Source: GCA-020345945 sp964596985
Lineage (GTDB): Archaea; Thermoproteota; Bathyarchaeia; RBG-16-48-13; GCA-020345945
Reading direction: 5' to 3'
NCBI GenBank assembly: GCA_964596985.1
Contig: CAZQWG010000002.1
Coordinates: 383,697-447,696 of the forward strand
DNA length: 64,000 bases
Shown: piece by piece, positions 50,320-59,597 of the stretch
Numbering within the stretch: the stretch's first letter is position 1
Layout: every line of letters begins with the position of its first letter
The notes under the pieces: model-generated
Told to the model about the DNA's origin: nothing
The model's input: only the letters and a program-made list of their open reading frames with translations
Database searches by the model: none
Program-made: the position numbers and the translations under genes

Positions 50320-52143
50320 TTATTTGACAGTCACGCTCTTTGCGAGATTCCGTGGCTGATCTGGGTCCCGTTTTCTTTCTACGGCTGAGTGGTAGGCGAA
50401 TAGCTGTAAGGGCAAGATGTATGGGATGGCGGTCAGGGTCTCTGGTACCCCTTTCGGTATCTCAATGAAGTCGTCTGATAGTTCACGGATTTTCTCGTCT
50501 CCCTCCTCAATAAGGGATATTATGGCTCCTCCTCTCGCCTTCATTTCCATGATGTTTCCGACCAAATCCCCTTGCGTACTCGTCTTCGGTGCAATAAAGA
50601 TGAGAGGATACCCGTCTTCGACGACCGCTATGAATCCGTGTTTACTCTCACCGGCCGGGTATGCTAGGGACGGCGTGTAAGCCAGCTCTAGAAGCTTCAG
50701 TCTTCCCTCGAGAGCCGTGACATGGTCTATTCCCCGCCCTAAGAAGCAGAAACTCCCTCGATCACCGTATTTTTTTGCCAGTTTCTCAACCTTTCTTGAT
50801 TGCGTTTTCAGGATTTCTTCCATAATAGAGGGCATTCTCTTGAGTGCGGTGTCTAACTCTCTGAGTCGATCTGGGCTGGCGGTCTTCCTGCGCTCTCCGA
50901 GCTTCAATGCAAGTCTTGTGAGGATCATCATTTGTGCTGTGTAGGCCTTAGTTGAGGCTACCCCGATCTCGGGTCCAGAGTTCTGGCCGATGTAGAGGCT
51001 GGTCAACCTCGTCAGTGTTGACCCCATGACATTGGCGATGCCTAGTACCGTAGCTTTTCTGTCGATAGCGTACTTGACTGCAGAGAGCGTGTCCAAGGTC
51101 TCCCCTGATTGGCTTACCGCCAGTACGACGGAGTTCTCGTCGATTAGCCTCCCGTATCTCTCGACGAACTCTGAAGCTATGACCGCTTGAATGTTAAGGC
51201 CGGCTAGGTCGGCGAACATGTACGTTCCAGCCAGGCATGCATGGTATGCGGTACCGCAAGCAACGAGGAAGATGCGGTCAGCCTTGTCAAGCATCGCTGA
51301 CATTAGGTCGATGTAGACTTCTTGGGTTCTGAGGGCGTTCCTCAGGCTTGCCGGTTGTTCATAGATCTCTTTGAGCATGAAGTGGGGATATCCGGCTTTC
51401 TGAGCCGTTTCTACCGTCCATGAGATCTCTGATATCTCTGAGGTTATCTTGGAATAGGATTCCAGATCTGACAACTCGATGTCTTCAGGGCTGATAACCG
51501 CGAGTTCGCCTTCTTTTAAGTATATGACCTTCTTTGTAAGCGGAAGTATCGCCGGGACGTCTGACGCGCAGAAGTTACCGTCTTTGCCTACTCCCAGTAT
51601 TAGGGGGTTCTCCTTTCTGATACAGACCATTCTGTGGGGGTCCTTCACGGTTATGGCGACGATAGCATAGGACCCGTTCAGTCTCCTAACCGCACTACGG
51701 ACGGCCATCGGGAAATCCATGCCCGCGTTGAGGTTCTCCTCGATTAGGTGTGGAATGACCTCTGTGTCACATCTGGACTTGAATACGTGTCCCCCCTTCT
51801 CAAGTTCCTCCCTGAGTTCAATGAAATTCTCGATTATTCCGTTATGGACAACCGCCACCTTCTCCTCACAATCGGTGTGGGGGTGTGCATTGACTCGTGA
51901 TGGGGCTCCATGCGTAGCCCATCTGGTGTGTCCTACGCCTGTCGCACCTGGAAGGTCGTCGAAATCCAATTCCGCATGGATATCCTCGATCTTCCCTGGG
52001 TCTTTCTTGATGAGCAGTCGACTGTCGTCGATCGTAGCCTCTCCCGCGGAATCGTATCCTCGGTACTCAAGTCTTTCCAAGGCTTTTCTGATAAACGGGG
52101 CGGCGTTCCCCCTCCTAAGTACGCATCCGATTATACCACACAT
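50320..52143 (-). CDS. glmS: Glucosamine-fructose-6-phosphate aminotransferase
   Basis: The 607-residue protein is GlmS, which makes glucosamine-6-phosphate from fructose-6-phosphate and glutamine. It starts with the catalytic CGIIGCV (Cys1 after Met removal), has the glutaminase TRWATHGAPSRVNAHPH, two SIS domains (FLVACGTAYHACLAGTYM, AVSQSGETLDTLSAVKYA; FLGRGIDHVTALEGRLKLLE) and the classic end LAKSVTVK. A TATA-like TTAATATATTG lies upstream near 52222-52232. It supplies amino sugars, probably for the surface glycans built by the glycosyltransferases nearby. Confidence 0.97.
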   Translation of the reverse strand: MCGIIGCVLRRGNAAPFIRKALERLEYRGYDSAGEATIDDSRLLIKKDPGKIEDIHAELDFDDLPGATGVGHTRWATHGAPSRVNAHPHTDCEEKVAVVHNGIIENFIELREELEKGGHVFKSRCDTEVIPHLIEENLNAGMDFPMAVRSAVRRLNGSYAIVAITVKDPHRMVCIRKENPLILGVGKDGNFCASDVPAILPLTKKVIYLKEGELAVISPEDIELSDLESYSKITSEISEISWTVETAQKAGYPHFMLKEIYEQPASLRNALRTQEVYIDLMSAMLDKADRIFLVACGTAYHACLAGTYMFADLAGLNIQAVIASEFVERYGRLIDENSVVLAVSQSGETLDTLSAVKYAIDRKATVLGIANVMGSTLTRLTSLYIGQNSGPEIGVASTKAYTAQMMILTRLALKLGERRKTASPDRLRELDTALKRMPSIMEEILKTQSRKVEKLAKKYGDRGSFCFLGRGIDHVTALEGRLKLLELAYTPSLAYPAGESKHGFIAVVEDGYPLIFIAPKTSTQGDLVGNIMEMKARGGAIISLIEEGDEKIRELSDDFIEIPKGVPETLTAIPYILPLQLFAYHSAVERKRDPDQPRNLAKSVTVK

Positions 52144-52304
52144 TTCCTGTTCTTCTCCTTACAGGCTCGGTTCAACCCAGCTCGAGAAGCTACAACACGT
52201 CTTCTGATTCCCTATGTCAGGTTAATATATTGTGTCTCGCCGCCGTCTGCTAAGCCTTAAAGACTGTGATTCTAGAATCCTAAGTACCCCACGGTGATGT
52301 CGAT

Positions 52305-52601
52305 TTGGGTCTCCAGAGAATGCGGCGTTTTGCGTCCAAATTCAAGCCGGCTCAGAACTGGGTTCTACTGCTCTTAGGTTGCGCTGCGGCAGTCGACACC
52401 TACCTAAGGTTTCAGATCGCGATGGAGACCGTGGAGAAATTCGTGATCCGGACCAGACGCGGAGAAGCAATCAACCTGTTTGGGGATCGAATCTGGAACA
52501 TTCTGTTTCTCTTGTCCTCCTTGTTGGTCCTGTTCCTCATTGGAAAGAGTATCGCTCATAATTTTTCTAGGAGTGCCGGGGATGGGGCTTCTGAAAACTA
52601 A
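52305..52601 (+). CDS. Small two-helix membrane protein linked to glycosyltransferase
   Basis: The 98-residue protein has two membrane helices (NWVLLLLGCAAAVDTYL and IWNILFLLSSLLVLFLIGKSIA) around a basic loop (KFVIRTRRGEAINLFGDR). It recognises no family. The frame overlaps the start of the next glycosyltransferase by 20 nt, so the two are translationally coupled and the small protein is likely an accessory subunit. TTG 52305 is the start. Confidence 0.6.
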   Translation: MGLQRMRRFASKFKPAQNWVLLLLGCAAAVDTYLRFQIAMETVEKFVIRTRRGEAINLFGDRIWNILFLLSSLLVLFLIGKSIAHNFSRSAGDGASEN

Positions 52602-53709
52602 TCGAACCCTCTCCAAACTAACGGCGGTACTATGTCTATCTCTTCTGTTGAGGATGTACGCTGCTGCAACCTTGGGTATCGCTAGGGGAGATGAGTATGG
52701 GACAGCGGGGAGTGCTCGAAGCCTGGCTGAGAACGGGGAGTTCACCGGCTGGACGATGCGCTCCTACTTCTATCCTGCCCTGCTGGCTGCATTCGGTAAG
52801 ATCTGTCTCCTTCTCGGTGAACCCAGCTTTCTCTCTATGATTCCGATCTACTCGATCCATGGCTACTGGATATTCATCAATCGAGTCTTCAACGTAGCAC
52901 TGGGAATCGGCGGTATCTTTCTGACTTACAAACTTGGCAAGGCCTGCTACGGAGAGGCAGTAGGTCTGCTCGCCGCCTCTCTCCAGGGGATCAACTGTCT
53001 GGATGTGTTCTGGGGGATGAGATCGGTCCCAGACCCCTCTTCGACCCCCTTTCTGATGGCCTCGTTCCTCCTCTTGGTCAAGGCACACGGGGATCGGCGC
53101 AAACGCCTACTCTTTCTGTCCGGTGTTCTCTTGGGCATCTCTGTGATGTGCAGGTATAGCACAGCGTTGTACGTCATCCCAATGATAACTTTGATTCTCT
53201 TCATGAGAGAGTTCCGCAAGGATTTCTGGTTCTTCGTGGCAGGCGTGGCTGTGACGGTACTCCTTCAGGGAATGCTCGACTTCGCGACTTGGGGGAGCTT
53301 CTTCAGATCATCGATAGACTTCTACACGTTCAACATCGTTGAGGAGCAGTCCGTAATCTGGGGGTATAAGCCTTTCAGATATTACTATGAGATGCTCCCT
53401 GTCATCTTCGGACACATCTTTCCGCTGCCTCTATTGACTCTGAAGAGAAGAGATTGGAGAAGCTGGTTTCTGGCTTCATCAGGTATCCTATTCCTATGTG
53501 TCATGAGCCTCATTCCCCATAAGGAGGTACGTTTCCTACTGACGGTAATCCCCCTTGTTTGTATTCTTTCAGCGCGGGCGGTTCTCGACCCCGAAAGGTC
53601 TCGCCTTGAGAGGCGGATTCTCTTCTTCCTAGTCGGTCTGACCACTTTGTGGCAATACAAGCGATATGCCTTTTTCTTACTCGAGGATCCCACAGACATA
53701 TTCTACTAG
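52582..53709 (+). CDS. GT39/ArnT-like membrane glycosyltransferase
   Basis: From ATG 52582 the protein has 375 residues with about 10 membrane helices. LCLSLLLRMYAAATLGIARGDEYGTAGSARSLAENGEF is the typical acidic first loop, ACYGEAVGLLAASLQGINCLDVFWGMRSVPDPSSTPFLM the second conserved region, and MSLIPHKEVRFLLTVIPLV the HKEVRF motif. It parallels the gene at 48.0 kb. The open frame reaches 52480 in another phase of the upstream gene, but those residues are not family-like. Confidence 0.82.
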   Translation: MGLLKTNRTLSKLTAVLCLSLLLRMYAAATLGIARGDEYGTAGSARSLAENGEFTGWTMRSYFYPALLAAFGKICLLLGEPSFLSMIPIYSIHGYWIFINRVFNVALGIGGIFLTYKLGKACYGEAVGLLAASLQGINCLDVFWGMRSVPDPSSTPFLMASFLLLVKAHGDRRKRLLFLSGVLLGISVMCRYSTALYVIPMITLILFMREFRKDFWFFVAGVAVTVLLQGMLDFATWGSFFRSSIDFYTFNIVEEQSVIWGYKPFRYYYEMLPVIFGHIFPLPLLTLKRRDWRSWFLASSGILFLCVMSLIPHKEVRFLLTVIPLVCILSARAVLDPERSRLERRILFFLVGLTTLWQYKRYAFFLLEDPTDIFY

Positions 53710-53744
53710 CTTGGGATCACTGGCTTTGAGGTTAAACGGTGGCG

Positions 53745-55637
53745 CTAACTTGTCAATAGTCTCTCAATGATCTTGACGGCTTCCTCGGCTTCCGCTCTCC
53801 CCCTAACCTCTTTCATCAAGAGCCCAAGAAGTATCTTCCTCGCCTTTTTTGCAGGTTCTTCCCTGATCTGCGGATTCCCTGTAAGAATCCTTCTCGCGGT
53901 CTCCTCAAGTTCCTTACTTTCAAGTCTCCCTAATCCTAGCTCTCTGACCGCCTCCTCGGCGGATCGATCTCTATTGGTCGAGACCCAGCCAAGAATATCC
54001 GGAATTGCTTCCTTGGTTATCTTCCCGGAATCAACAAGACCGAATACGTCACGTATCTCGTTTTCTCCCAATGCCTCTGTCGGTATCCCTTCCCGGCTGA
54101 GACTCTTCATCGTCTCAGTCAATGTGACGGCAATCAGGGACGGTGGTACTCCGGTCTCATTCGTGATTGTCTCAAAGAGATCGAGGAACGGCGAGTCCAA
54201 TATCTGTCCTGCAAGCTTCTGATTCAGGTTATAGACTACCTTCAGTCTTTTCATCTGTTCCTTCGGCAGTTGGGGCAGCTCTTGCCGAATTCTTTCGATA
54301 CGTTCTCGGCTGATCGGTGTCGGTGGGACATCTGTCTCAGGATACATCCTCTCTGCTCCAGGTCTAGGGCGCATGTATCTCGTGGTCCCTTCAGGTGTCG
54401 GGGCTCTTGTCTCCCCGGGGATTCCCTTGACGGCTTGTCTGCATCTCTCTACCGCTGCCTTCAAGGCGTCCTCACATCTTTCCTGTCGGTCTGCTACAAA
54501 GACCACGGCATCCTTCTCCTTGCATTTCATGAAATCCATTAGAGCTGCTTTATCGTCTCCCGTTATTCCGTATGCAGGCAGCTCATCAGTGTGGAATATT
54601 CCTCCAACCCCTCCTCTGAATTTCGCGTAGTCGGAGACTTCTGTGCCAAATCTTATTCCGGGCTCCAGCTCGATGCCCAGTATCTGGTCGAATGAAGGAA
54701 TCCTGACGGCTAGGACTATCCCCCCGTCTTGAAGGGATCTCTTAATGACTTTGCATTTTGATTTCTCGAAGATCTCGGTGACGTCCACGAATTCTTCTTG
54801 AAGATCTCCTGTTTTCACTCCTCGTTTTCTCAGTTTTCCTCTGATCTCTTGCAGTGTGGACTGTCTTTGGGCTTCGAACCTGACAACCCTCTCCAGATTC
54901 TCAAGCTTCTGGACCCCCTTTACTTCTATTACTGCTCCTCCCGCTATGGATACATTGAGGTCCTGACGGATCGTTCCCAGTCCTCTCTTCACTCTCCGTG
55001 TGGCTCGCATCACGTCTCCTATCGCCTTTGCAACTTCTCGAGCCTCTTCAGGGGTATGAATCACCGGGCCGGTCGTAACCTCAATCAGAGGGATTCCTAG
55101 CCGGTCGATGGCGTAGTATGAGGTCAGCCCTTTCTCCCCAGTTTTCCGGGCGGCGTCTTCCTCCAGGCAGATGTTCTGAATCTGGATACTCTTACCGTCA
55201 ACGTCTAATACTCCGTTCATAGCCACAACCGCGGTTCTTTGAAAGCCCGTCGTGTTCGACCCGTCTATCACTATCTTACGCATTACGTGGATTTCATCCA
55301 CGATTCTTGCTTGGAGCATCGTGGCGATGGTTAGGCAGATGTCCACCGCCTCGTCGTCGAGGTCGTGTGGGGGTTCTTCGTCCATCTCAACTAGACAGGA
55401 GACCTCTGGGTCTGCCTCGTAGATCACGGACTTCCCCTTCTGGAACTCGAAGAGGGCTGCAGGATCTACTTGTCCCATCTCGCTTTGAGTGGGTCTGAGT
55501 CTCCTGAGGAATCTGATCTTCGACTTAACCCTTGATAGGCTTGGTCTGCAGTTGCAGAATAGCTTGCTTTTCGTCTCAAGCTGTTGGTGGGCTTCTATGC
55601 CGACGGTGAGTCTGATCGCCTTATAGTCCAGGGTCAT
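53745..55637 (-). CDS. gatE: Glu-tRNA(Gln) amidotransferase subunit E
   Basis: The 630-residue protein is GatE, the archaeal kinase-transamidase subunit that turns Glu-tRNA(Gln) into Gln-tRNA(Gln). The GatB-like catalytic cradle begins LTVGIEAHQQLETKSKLFCNC, with the RxLRPTQSE zone and SIAGGAVIEVKGVQKLENLERVVRFE. An inserted AspRS-like domain (about 280-400) is specific to GatE, and a C-terminal YqeY-like helical tail contacts tRNA. ATG 55637 overlaps the last base of gatD, so they are co-translated. Confidence 0.96.
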   Translation of the reverse strand: MTLDYKAIRLTVGIEAHQQLETKSKLFCNCRPSLSRVKSKIRFLRRLRPTQSEMGQVDPAALFEFQKGKSVIYEADPEVSCLVEMDEEPPHDLDDEAVDICLTIATMLQARIVDEIHVMRKIVIDGSNTTGFQRTAVVAMNGVLDVDGKSIQIQNICLEEDAARKTGEKGLTSYYAIDRLGIPLIEVTTGPVIHTPEEAREVAKAIGDVMRATRRVKRGLGTIRQDLNVSIAGGAVIEVKGVQKLENLERVVRFEAQRQSTLQEIRGKLRKRGVKTGDLQEEFVDVTEIFEKSKCKVIKRSLQDGGIVLAVRIPSFDQILGIELEPGIRFGTEVSDYAKFRGGVGGIFHTDELPAYGITGDDKAALMDFMKCKEKDAVVFVADRQERCEDALKAAVERCRQAVKGIPGETRAPTPEGTTRYMRPRPGAERMYPETDVPPTPISRERIERIRQELPQLPKEQMKRLKVVYNLNQKLAGQILDSPFLDLFETITNETGVPPSLIAVTLTETMKSLSREGIPTEALGENEIRDVFGLVDSGKITKEAIPDILGWVSTNRDRSAEEAVRELGLGRLESKELEETARRILTGNPQIREEPAKKARKILLGLLMKEVRGRAEAEEAVKIIERLLTS

Positions 55638-56962
55638 CAGTGTCTCTCCATAGCTATGCTTCTGTCGGCGATCTCTCCTTCAAGATTCTCCGAGAGGAGC
55701 GTCTTGGCTTCTTCCAGCGTCTTGGTCTGCGCCAATACCCACATCAGTTTGACAGCAGCGGTCTCTGGGAGCATATCCCCTAGAGGGATTACGCCCATCG
55801 AGAGGAGATCCATTCCTGTGTCGTAGACCGTCATCCTCACTCTTCCATTGATGCACTGCGAGGTCATTCCGACAATGACGCCCTCCGAGATCGCATGTCT
55901 GATCGGTGGGAAGCAGTCCGCCGGGAGGTGGCCAAGCCCGGTTCCCTCGAAGACTATTCCCTTGAAGCCTTCTCTTGTGTAGAATTCGATAATCTTGGGG
56001 CTGATGCCTGGGTAAGTCTTTACTAGAGCAACTCGGGGATCGAATCTTTCCTTGAGGCTCAATTTCCTATTGGGGTCTCTCTTCTTATACTCTCTGGCTA
56101 GAATCTCGATTCTCCCCTCTCTCAACCGGGCCAATGGACTGATGTTTATCGATCTGAAAGCGTCTCTTCTGCTCGTGTGGCACTTTCTGACCTTGTTTCC
56201 CCGGTGGACAATGATAGACTCGTCTCCAGTCCCCTCGTGCATCGCGACAAGGACCTCGGCGATGGGTCCCGTAGCCATCTTTACTGCGGCGAGTAGGTTG
56301 GTCGCTGCATCAGAGCTTGGTCTATCGGAGGATCTCTGAGCTCCAACCAGGACTACGGGTATAGGCAAGTCTTGTAGAGCGAAGCTCATTGCAGCCGCAG
56401 TGTATCCTAGGGTGTCGGTTCCATGGGTTACTATGATTCCTTCGACCCCTTCTTGGATGATTTGATCTATCTTTCGTGCGAGTTCAGACCAATGTTCCGG
56501 GGTCATGTTTTCGCTCAGAATGCTGAAGAGGATCTCTGGTCTCACGTCTGCTATCTCCGAGAGTTCTGGCACCACCGCGTGTAGGTCGCCTGCCGTCAGG
56601 GCTGGGCGTACGGCCCCTGTGCGGTAGTCGACTCTGCTAGCTATGGTTCCACCCGTGCTCACGATAGCTACGGTGGGTAGGTCCGATCGCGGCTTGGGCT
56701 TCGATGCCTGCTTGTACGCCGGCTTCTTTCCGGCTCCTATCTCTCGGATTCCCGTTTCGGGTCCGATCCTTATCCCGATATTGTATCCGTTCTGCAGCTT
56801 GATTACGATGTGTTCATCGTCGCTCAGCTCATATCGGGGCATCAGTATCCCTTTGTATCTGTTTTCTCCGCTTACGACCTCGACCCGGCTGCCGACCCCT
56901 ACTCCTGAGGAAAGGAGGAATTTCAGCGCTTCACCTCGGTACCCTGCAAGATCTTCCTGCAT
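55637..56962 (-). CDS. gatD: Glu-tRNA(Gln) amidotransferase subunit D
   Basis: The 441-residue GatD is an L-asparaginase-like amidase that releases ammonia from glutamine or asparagine for GatE. An N-terminal beta domain (SRVEVVSGENRYKGILMPRYEL) precedes the asparaginase fold with the first catalytic threonine in VAIVSTGGTIASRVDYRTGAV and the second in VTHGTDTLGYTAAAMSF, followed by VGAQRSSDRPSSDAATNL. gatD is upstream of gatE in the same leftward operon. Confidence 0.96.
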   Translation of the reverse strand: MQEDLAGYRGEALKFLLSSGVGVGSRVEVVSGENRYKGILMPRYELSDDEHIVIKLQNGYNIGIRIGPETGIREIGAGKKPAYKQASKPKPRSDLPTVAIVSTGGTIASRVDYRTGAVRPALTAGDLHAVVPELSEIADVRPEILFSILSENMTPEHWSELARKIDQIIQEGVEGIIVTHGTDTLGYTAAAMSFALQDLPIPVVLVGAQRSSDRPSSDAATNLLAAVKMATGPIAEVLVAMHEGTGDESIIVHRGNKVRKCHTSRRDAFRSINISPLARLREGRIEILAREYKKRDPNRKLSLKERFDPRVALVKTYPGISPKIIEFYTREGFKGIVFEGTGLGHLPADCFPPIRHAISEGVIVGMTSQCINGRVRMTVYDTGMDLLSMGVIPLGDMLPETAAVKLMWVLAQTKTLEEAKTLLSENLEGEIADRSIAMERH

Positions 56963-57101
56963 TTTTTCCTCTTCCTAAGACTTGACCTTTTGATCTCAAG
57001 AATCCCTTAAGGGTTTAGGGGTTCTTGACTCTAGGGTGAACGTTCTTTCTTCTCTATCTTAGATTGGGTTGAAAGATGTTTCTCCCAGTTTCTCTTTTCT
57101 T

Positions 57102-58742
57102 CTACAACCTCTTTGACATGTACGGACCTTCTGGTGTATATCCTAGTCTTCGATAGTAGTCTCGGGTTCCTATCGCACTTGTTACAACGATCTTCTTTCT
57201 GTCGAATTCTTCCTTCGCGATCTTCTCTGCCTTGCTCAGCAGATTGGATCCTAGACCTCTGTGTTGCCATTGCTTGGGGTCTCTCGCCCCTAGGGGGATC
57301 ATCTGGCCGAGTATACGCAGCTCCCTGACGATTGAGGTATCGCGTCTTCTTATCTCGGGTCTATGGGCGTCATTTGACGGTATTCGTAGGCGAATGAATC
57401 CTACCAAGAGGTCTATTAGCTCGTATGATAGGAAGACTTCGGTTCCACCTGAGGCAGCTTCCCTGATCTGACTCAATCTGAGACTGCCTGGTTCCAGGGG
57501 GAGCTCCATCTTTCGGTTCTTGTGTCCTATCTCACGGCATCTGATGCATCTACACTCTCCCCCCTCTTCGTCGAGTCTGTTCTTTGCCAGCTGGCGTAGG
57601 TTGCTGTGGGTTACTCCGGCAACTATCAAGTTTGAGGGGATGTCCCGCTGGACTCGCATTATGCGAACCCAGGGTGGTACAATCTTCTTTACCTCGGCGA
57701 TCAGCGTTGTAGCTTCTTCATCGGTGTATGGGGTATATCCCCCATCTTGCCACCAATCGTAGAGTTCTGTGTCCTCCAGAACTAGGCAAGGGTAGATCTT
57801 GAGCATATCCGGTTTGAATCTCTCGTCTTCAAAGATCGCTTTGAATCCTTCTAGGTCGCGTTCACGGTTGGACCCTGGTAATCCCGGCATCATGTGGTAG
57901 CAAACCTTGAGGCCAGAGTCCTTGAGTATCTTCGTCGCCTTGACCACGTCCTCGACCTTGTGTCCTCTGTTGACTGACTCGTAGATGTCGTCATAGACGT
58001 TTTGGACTCCTATCTCTACTCTTGTGATCCCCATTGAGAGGAGGTCGTCGGTCTTCGTTTTGTCTATGCAATCTGGGCGTGATTCAACGGTTATTCCCAC
58101 GTTTCTGATCCGACTTGTCTCGGCCAGTTCGATGGCTTCGGTCAAGTCTCTCGTTTCTCTTCCTATTAGACCATCTAGGCATCCCTTCACGAAAGAGCGT
58201 TGATACGAGCGAGGTGTTGCAGGGAAGGTTCCTCCCATAATTATGATCTCGCTCTTGTCGACGGCGTGTCCTATTGCCTGAAGTTGTGTAAGCCTTGCTC
58301 TAACCTGCCGGTAGGGGTCATAGTCGTTCTGTTCGCCACGCATTGCAGCGGGTTCTCTGCCAGTGTAGCTCTGTGGTACCCCTTGTTCTGGCCCGCCAGG
58401 GCAGTATGCGCATCTTCCGTGGGGGCAACTGGAGGGCTTCGTCATGGCTGCGATTACTGCTATCCCGCTGATCGTTCTGACGGGTTTCCTTTTCAGGACT
58501 TGAATCAGCTTCTTTCTCTCTTCTTGTGTGAGTCGGCTGATGATTTCGGAGTTGCTGGGGATTCTTCTGACTTGGAGGTCTCGGCAAACCTGTATCTTGA
58601 TCCGATCGAGATCCTCGGGGCTCGGTTTCTCCAACAGGAGCATCTCTTCAACGATCTTTCTGACACCCGCCTCAAGGTCTTCTTCAACCGGAACGAGGTC
58701 ATCCCTCGGTTTGACTGTTCCCTCGATAGTCATCTGATCCAC
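57102..58742 (-). CDS. elp3: Elp3 tRNA uridine-34 radical SAM/acetyltransferase
   Basis: The 546-residue Elp3 adds carboxymethyl-type groups to U34 of tRNA. A lysine-rich N-terminal tRNA-binding part is followed by the radical SAM domain, with CPHGRCAYCPGGPEQG at about residues 108-123. The barrel includes IIMGGTFPATP and GVQNVYDDIYESVNRGHKV, a zinc group (GGECRCIRCREIGHK) follows, and the C-terminal GNAT domain has GLGSNLLSKAEKIAKEEF for acetyl-CoA. It is the classical fused form found in archaea. Confidence 0.96.
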   Translation of the reverse strand: MDQMTIEGTVKPRDDLVPVEEDLEAGVRKIVEEMLLLEKPSPEDLDRIKIQVCRDLQVRRIPSNSEIISRLTQEERKKLIQVLKRKPVRTISGIAVIAAMTKPSSCPHGRCAYCPGGPEQGVPQSYTGREPAAMRGEQNDYDPYRQVRARLTQLQAIGHAVDKSEIIIMGGTFPATPRSYQRSFVKGCLDGLIGRETRDLTEAIELAETSRIRNVGITVESRPDCIDKTKTDDLLSMGITRVEIGVQNVYDDIYESVNRGHKVEDVVKATKILKDSGLKVCYHMMPGLPGSNRERDLEGFKAIFEDERFKPDMLKIYPCLVLEDTELYDWWQDGGYTPYTDEEATTLIAEVKKIVPPWVRIMRVQRDIPSNLIVAGVTHSNLRQLAKNRLDEEGGECRCIRCREIGHKNRKMELPLEPGSLRLSQIREAASGGTEVFLSYELIDLLVGFIRLRIPSNDAHRPEIRRRDTSIVRELRILGQMIPLGARDPKQWQHRGLGSNLLSKAEKIAKEEFDRKKIVVTSAIGTRDYYRRLGYTPEGPYMSKRL

Positions 58743-58772
58743 CTTTATGGTTCGTGGCGAGGTTTTATCCTA

Positions 58773-59597
58773 TTAGAGTGGGATTTCCCTGCCTGAGTGG
58801 TCTCTCGTGAATTCGCCAAACTCGTCTATGACCTCTCTGAGTTGACTTGATGTGAAGACAGGACCATCCTTGCAGACGAGGTATGGACCGATGCCGCAAT
58901 GCCCGCATAAGCCTACCCCACACTTTATTATTCTCTCTAGACTTGCTTGGAGCTGGAGTCCATTCTCCTCCGATATATCGAATATCTCTCTCATCATCAG
59001 TTCGGGACCACAAGTATAGGCCATATCGAATTTCTCCCTCTTGATCAGACCCCTCACGGGGCCTGTCGGGTTCCCTTTGACGCCTACACTGCCATCCTCC
59101 GTTGTTACTATGAGCTTGAGCCTGTCTCCCTCAAGTTGTTTCAGCCTCTTCAGAAAGAGGACCTCCTCCTTGCTGTCGGCTCCTAAGACGAACACTATTC
59201 TGGAGCCGTTCTCTACCAGGTTCTCTGCGAGGGCTGTCAGAGATGCAACCCCTGTTCCTCCTCCTACGAGTAGCGCTCTTCCTCTGACCGGGGAGTATCC
59301 TCTCCCGTAGGGGCCTCTCACTCCGATTGGGTCTCCTGTGCTGCAAGCCAAGAGGGCTTCTGTGGTTTTTCCTCTTGCCCTCACTGTGATCGCAGATCTT
59401 TCCGGGGGGTTCATGACCGACAGGCTCATCGGAACTTCCCCGAAACCGGGCATCCAGATCATCGTGTACTGACCCGGCTCTGCGGCGGCGCTTCTCGAAT
59501 CATTGAAGAAGAGGGTACTGACCGTAGGCGTCTCTCTCTCAATCCTCTCTATGGGTCTAATCCGAAAGGCATCAATAGACGTTAGATCTTCCGACAA
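58773..59597 (-). CDS. pyrK: Dihydroorotate dehydrogenase electron-transfer subunit
   Basis: The 274-residue PyrK carries FAD and a [2Fe-2S] cluster and passes electrons from PyrD to NAD. FAD site motifs include PGQYTMIWMPGFGEVPMS and VRGPYGRGYSPVRGRALLVGGGTGVAS. The NAD domain has VFVLGADSKEEVLFL and the cluster motif is CGVGLCGHC near residue 225. It overlaps pyrD by 26 nt, which is translational coupling. Confidence 0.94.
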   Translation of the reverse strand: MSEDLTSIDAFRIRPIERIERETPTVSTLFFNDSRSAAAEPGQYTMIWMPGFGEVPMSLSVMNPPERSAITVRARGKTTEALLACSTGDPIGVRGPYGRGYSPVRGRALLVGGGTGVASLTALAENLVENGSRIVFVLGADSKEEVLFLKRLKQLEGDRLKLIVTTEDGSVGVKGNPTGPVRGLIKREKFDMAYTCGPELMMREIFDISEENGLQLQASLERIIKCGVGLCGHCGIGPYLVCKDGPVFTSSQLREVIDEFGEFTRDHSGREIPL

